In this document: positions 14,340 through 17,370 of the stretch, piece after piece
Layout: the number at the start of each line of letters is the position of its first letter
Numbering within the stretch: the first letter of the stretch is position 1
Assembly: GCA_018712905.1 (NCBI GenBank)
Contig: DVGD01000099.1
Location: 1-17,370, forward strand
From: Candidatus Avoscillospira stercoripullorum
GTDB taxonomy: Bacteria > Bacillota > Clostridia > Oscillospirales > Oscillospiraceae
Direction of reading: 5' to 3'
DNA: 17,370 nucleotides
Position numbers and translations under genes: made by a program
Notes under the pieces: generated by a model
The model's input: the letters and a program-made list of their open reading frames with translations, nothing else
Told to the model about the DNA's origin: nothing
The model's database searches: none

Positions 14340-16385
14340 ATGGAGAATTATATCGGGAGGCTGCTGGATCACCGCTACGAGATTTTGGAAGTGATCGGAA
14401 CCGGCGGCATGGCCGTGGTGTATAAGGCGCGGTGTCACCGGCTCAACCGGCTGGTGGCCATCAAGATCCTCAAGGACGAGCTGTCGGAGGATGCAGAGTT
14501 TCGCCGCCGCTTCCATGCCGAGTCCCAGGCCGTCGCCATGCTCTCGCATCCCAATATCGTCAATGTCTATGACGTGTCCCATTCGGACAATGTGGACTAT
14601 ATCGTCATGGAGCTCATCGACGGCATCACCTTGAAGCAGTATATGGAGCAAAAGGGCGTGCTCAACTGGCGGGAAGCGCTGCACTTTGCCACCCAGATCG
14701 CCAAGGCACTGGAGCATGCCCACAGCCGCGGGATTATCCACCGGGACATCAAGCCCCACAACATCATGATCCTCAAGGACGGCAGCGTCAAGGTGGCCGA
14801 CTTTGGCATTGCCCGGGTGTCCTCCGCCCAGTCCACCCTCACCCGGGAAGCCCTGGGCTCGGTGCACTATATCTCCCCCGAGCAGGCCAAGGGCGGCCGG
14901 ATCGACTTCCGCTCCGACCTCTACTCTTTGGGCGTGGTCATGTACGAGATGCTCACCGGCCACCCGCCCTACGACGGCGAGACGCCCGTCTCGGTGGCCA
15001 TCCAGCACATCAACGCCAAGGCCATCCCGCCCCGGGTCTTAAATCCCCAGATTCCCGAGGGCTTGGAGCAGATCACCATGCACGCCATGGCTGCCAATTT
15101 GGACGAGCGCTACGAGAGCGCCACGGAGATGCTCCGGGACTTGGACGAATTCCGCAAGAACCCCAGCACCACCTTCCGCTTTGGCGATGAGCCGCCTCAA
15201 ACCCATGCACCCGAGCGCACCACTGCCCGCACGGCGGCAGAGCGCGCCGTGCGCAGCAAGAGTGCCGACGCCGGGCGGCCGCGGCAGCCCCAGGCCAAGC
15301 ATGGCCGCTCCAATGCCGCCGCCCTCATTGCCGGATTTATCGTCATTGCCCTGGCGCTGGCGGGCATCGGCTACTTCCTCTATTCCTTCTTCTTTGGGGA
15401 TCTCTTTGCCCAGACTGAGGATGTGCAGGTGCCGAGCTTCCTCAATATGCTCCTGGAGGACATCGACAACAACGACTATCCCAACTTCCAGATTCAGGTG
15501 AAGGAATGGGTCACCGACGACACCGTGGAGCAGGGCAGGGTGGTGAGCCAGGATCCCGCCCCCGACCGCATGGTCAAGAGCGGCTCCACCATCTCCCTGA
15601 CGATTTCCTCCGGCCCCTCCACCGATACCATGCGGGATGTGCTCAACTACTCTCTGGAAAATGCCAAGACCGTTCTCGACAATCTGGCCTTGGATCTGGT
15701 GATTAACGTGGTGGAGGAGAGCAGCGACCTGGCTGCCGGCACGGTGATTCGCACCGACCCGGTGTACAAGGCGCCCCTCACCGCCGGCCAGACCGTGACG
15801 CTCTACGTGTCCTCAGGCCCCGCCATCACCCTGGTGCCGGTGCCGGAGCTCTTGGGGCTCACCCAGGAGAAGGCCGTGGAGAAGCTCGACGAACTGGGAC
15901 TTCTCTATGAGATCACCGAGGTACCGCACGAAGAGGCCGAGGGTACCGTAGTCTACCAGTCCATCAAGCAGGGCGAGGAGGTCAAGGTGGGCACCACCGT
16001 GAACATCCAGGTGTCCAAGGGCATGGAGGAGGACGAAGACGAAGAGGACGATCCCAATGAGGAGGATCAGAATCCGAACGACACCTCCGGCCTGCCCCAG
16101 GAGCGGCTCATCTATCTGGATCTGCCGCAGCAGCTGGAGCACGAGGTCGTTGTCACCGTGAAGCTCGACGATGTGACGATGGATGAGTTCCCCGTGGATC
16201 CCGAGACGCTCAACGACCAGCATCAGGTGCCCATCGCCCTCACCAGCGTGGGAATCCACCGGGTGGACGTCTATCTGGATGGAGCAATCTACTATACGTT
16301 CTACTATGACTTTGATACCGGCGAGGTGGTGCCTGAGGAGGCCATCCAGACCGACGGAGAAGCGGATGCCGATGGAGAAGGGTAG
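14340..16385 (+). CDS. prkC: PASTA-domain Ser/Thr protein kinase PrkC (Stk1)
   Basis: This 681-residue membrane kinase senses muropeptides or lipid II outside and phosphorylates proteins of wall synthesis, division and translation inside. The kinase domain (about 13-275) has GTGGMAVVY (20-28), AIKIL (K42), E61, HRDIKPHN (D136), DFG (154-156), an activation loop with Ser/Thr residues, and GSVHYISPEQA. A basic juxtamembrane linker (285-322) is followed by the membrane helix (about 326-351). Outside are three PASTA repeats (about 360-426, 427-494, 497-561), an acidic linker (562-582, E/D-rich) and an extra beta-rich domain (about 587-665). ATG 14340 has AAGGAG 6 bases upstream. The 3' end overlaps rsgA by 14 bases. 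The first PASTA is irregular, with NNDYPN where the usual helix is. Confidence 0.97.
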   Translation: MENYIGRLLDHRYEILEVIGTGGMAVVYKARCHRLNRLVAIKILKDELSEDAEFRRRFHAESQAVAMLSHPNIVNVYDVSHSDNVDYIVMELIDGITLKQYMEQKGVLNWREALHFATQIAKALEHAHSRGIIHRDIKPHNIMILKDGSVKVADFGIARVSSAQSTLTREALGSVHYISPEQAKGGRIDFRSDLYSLGVVMYEMLTGHPPYDGETPVSVAIQHINAKAIPPRVLNPQIPEGLEQITMHAMAANLDERYESATEMLRDLDEFRKNPSTTFRFGDEPPQTHAPERTTARTAAERAVRSKSADAGRPRQPQAKHGRSNAAALIAGFIVIALALAGIGYFLYSFFFGDLFAQTEDVQVPSFLNMLLEDIDNNDYPNFQIQVKEWVTDDTVEQGRVVSQDPAPDRMVKSGSTISLTISSGPSTDTMRDVLNYSLENAKTVLDNLALDLVINVVEESSDLAAGTVIRTDPVYKAPLTAGQTVTLYVSSGPAITLVPVPELLGLTQEKAVEKLDELGLLYEITEVPHEEAEGTVVYQSIKQGEEVKVGTTVNIQVSKGMEEDEDEEDDPNEEDQNPNDTSGLPQERLIYLDLPQQLEHEVVVTVKLDDVTMDEFPVDPETLNDQHQVPIALTSVGIHRVDVYLDGAIYYTFYYDFDTGEVVPEEAIQTDGEADADGEG

Positions 16386-17238
16386 AATCATCAAGGCCGT
16401 CAGCGGCTTTTATACCGTGGATCTGGGCGGAAAGACCGTCACCGTCAAGGCCAGGGGCAAGCTCCGCCGGGAGGAGAAGACGCCGCTGGTGGGCGACGAG
16501 GTCACCCTGGAGGGCGGCATGCTGGGGGAGATTCTGCCCCGGCGGAACTGGTTTGTGCGGCCGGCCGTGGCCAATCTGGATCTTCTGGTGCTGCTGGCCT
16601 CAGAGGTCATCCCGGTCACGGAGCCCTTTCTCATCGACCGTATCACGGCCATTGCCGGAAACCAGGGTGTGCCGGTGCTGATCGTGGTCAATAAGACCGA
16701 TCTCTCCGGGGAGGGCACCCTGGCGGGGATCTACCGCCGCGCCGGTTACGACGTCATCTCCACCAGCGCCGTCACCGGCGAGGGGGTGGAGGCGCTGCGG
16801 GAGAAGATCACCGGAAAGGTGGTTGCCCTGTCGGGCAACTCCGGCGTGGGCAAGAGCAGCCTTTTAAACCGGCTGTGCCCTTCTTTGCAGCTGCCCACCG
16901 GCGAGGTGTCGGAAAAGCTGGGGCGCGGGCGCCATACCACCCGCCACATTGCCCTATACCGCCTGCCGGGGGAGACGTATGTGGCCGACACGCCTGGATT
17001 CTCCTCCTTCGATACCGACAAGATGGAGCATATCCTCAAGGAGAATTTGCAGTACGCCTTTCCCGACTTCGCACCCTTTTTGGGAAAGTGTCAGTTCCAC
17101 GACTGCGCCCACCGCAAGGAGCCGGGCTGCGCTGTCACTGCGGCGCTGGAGCGGGGCGAAATTGAACCCACCCGCTATGAGAGCTATTGCCGCCTTTACG
17201 ACATTGCCAGCGCCCACAAGCCCTGGGAGGAAAAGTAA
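16372..17238 (+). CDS. rsgA: Ribosome small-subunit-dependent GTPase RsgA
   Basis: This 288-residue circularly permuted GTPase checks late maturation of the 30S subunit. The N-terminal OB fold covers about 1-65 (GRIIKAVSGFYTV, TPLVGDEV). The G motifs are in permuted order: NKTD (G4, 107-110), TSA (G5, 131-133), GNSGVGKSS (G1, 155-163), T189-T190 (G2) and DTPG (G3, 206-209). The C-terminal zinc site is C240, C245, H247, C253 (CX4CXHX5C). ATG 16372 aligns best with the B. subtilis start; ATG 16366, two codons earlier, is possible, and its distance to GGAGA (16356-16360) is more normal. Either start is inside the end of prkC. In relatives rpe and thiN follow; here the window ends with non-coding DNA. 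Confidence 0.97.
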   Translation: MEKGRIIKAVSGFYTVDLGGKTVTVKARGKLRREEKTPLVGDEVTLEGGMLGEILPRRNWFVRPAVANLDLLVLLASEVIPVTEPFLIDRITAIAGNQGVPVLIVVNKTDLSGEGTLAGIYRRAGYDVISTSAVTGEGVEALREKITGKVVALSGNSGVGKSSLLNRLCPSLQLPTGEVSEKLGRGRHTTRHIALYRLPGETYVADTPGFSSFDTDKMEHILKENLQYAFPDFAPFLGKCQFHDCAHRKEPGCAVTAALERGEIEPTRYESYCRLYDIASAHKPWEEK

Positions 17239-17334
17239 AACAGACTGTCAAAAAACCTCGTTGAAAACTTGTGCGACAGAGCAGCGGGGGGTGTGTGCGG
17301 GGGGCAAAAAGCCCACCGCGCGTTCAATCAAACA

Positions 17335-17368
17335 GGATTTTGAAACTTTTTTGAAAGTTTCAAAATCC
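17335..17368. repeat. Perfect 15-bp inverted repeat at the right edge
   Basis: GGATTTTGAAACTTT (17335-17349) and AAAGTTTCAAAATCC (17354-17368) are exact reverse complements around TTTG. It is AT-rich, and no T-run can be seen beyond it because the window stops. It lies 97 bases after rsgA. It may be a weak bidirectional terminator or part of a dispersed palindromic element. The bases between (17239-17334) are non-coding, with two runs of six Gs and a small GGGC-AAAAA-GCCC hairpin (about 17302-17314). Confidence 0.6.
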
Positions 17369-17370
17369 GC

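Noticed and set aside
17286..17313. Possible G-quadruplex in the G-rich tract after rsgA
   Set aside because: Only two runs of six Gs are present; four separate G-tracts with loops are needed, so a stable intramolecular form is unlikely.
1..17370. CRISPR array, prophage, toxin-antitoxin, biosynthetic cluster or other new multi-gene system
   Set aside because: All genes on both sides belong to recognised housekeeping or signalling families in conserved order. No direct-repeat array, integrase, transposase or tRNA was seen.

Overview
The window reads as chromosomal DNA of a GC-rich (about 60 % by eye) Gram-positive anaerobe of the class Clostridia, most likely an Oscillospiraceae/Ruminococcaceae-type gut bacterium. 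The basis is the Firmicutes gene order yicC-remA-gmk-rpoZ-priA-def-fmt-rsmB-rlmN-stp-prkC-rsgA, a CdaA/CdaR pair, strong AGGAGG ribosome sites, frequent TTG starts, and an intergenic multi-hairpin repeat of a kind I associate with gut Clostridia. The family-level placement is inference.

Left part (1-2858): the tail of a DnaQ-type 3'-5' exonuclease on + meets a SpoU/TrmH-family RNA methyltransferase gene on -, with only two bases between their stop codons. The methyltransferase has its own good promoter. A rho-independent terminator on the + strand lies in the divergent gap. Next comes a two-gene unit in which a small DUF3343 protein (putative Se/S carrier family) overlaps a class V aminotransferase of the cysteine desulfurase family by four bases.

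Main part (2949-17238): fourteen collinear + strand genes start from a near-consensus promoter at 2878-2906. They are cdaA and cdaR (c-di-AMP synthesis), yicC (endoribonuclease family), remA, gmk, rpoZ, priA, def, fmt, rsmB, rlmN, stp (PP2C phosphatase), prkC (PASTA Ser/Thr kinase) and rsgA. Most neighbours overlap or are a few bases apart. The exceptions are cdaR-yicC (88 bases, with hairpins), fmt-rsmB (202 bases, filled by the repeat element) and stp-prkC (69 bases). The unit joins second-messenger synthesis and cell-wall-sensing phosphorylation to nucleotide metabolism, replication restart, initiator-tRNA and nascent-peptide formyl processing, rRNA modification and ribosome assembly.

Right end (17239-17370): non-coding, G-rich and then AT-rich, ending in a perfect 15-bp inverted repeat that may belong to a dispersed element cut by the window edge.

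I see no CRISPR array, phage, toxin-antitoxin pair, transposase or RNA gene, and nothing that amounts to a clearly new multi-gene system. The points worth a second look are small: the operator-like inverted repeat on the cdaA promoter, the nested hairpins and alternative in-frame starts before yicC, the fmt-rsmB repeat, the Se/S-like gene pair, the extra domain on PrkC, and a terminator placed to stop antisense read-through of the methyltransferase gene.
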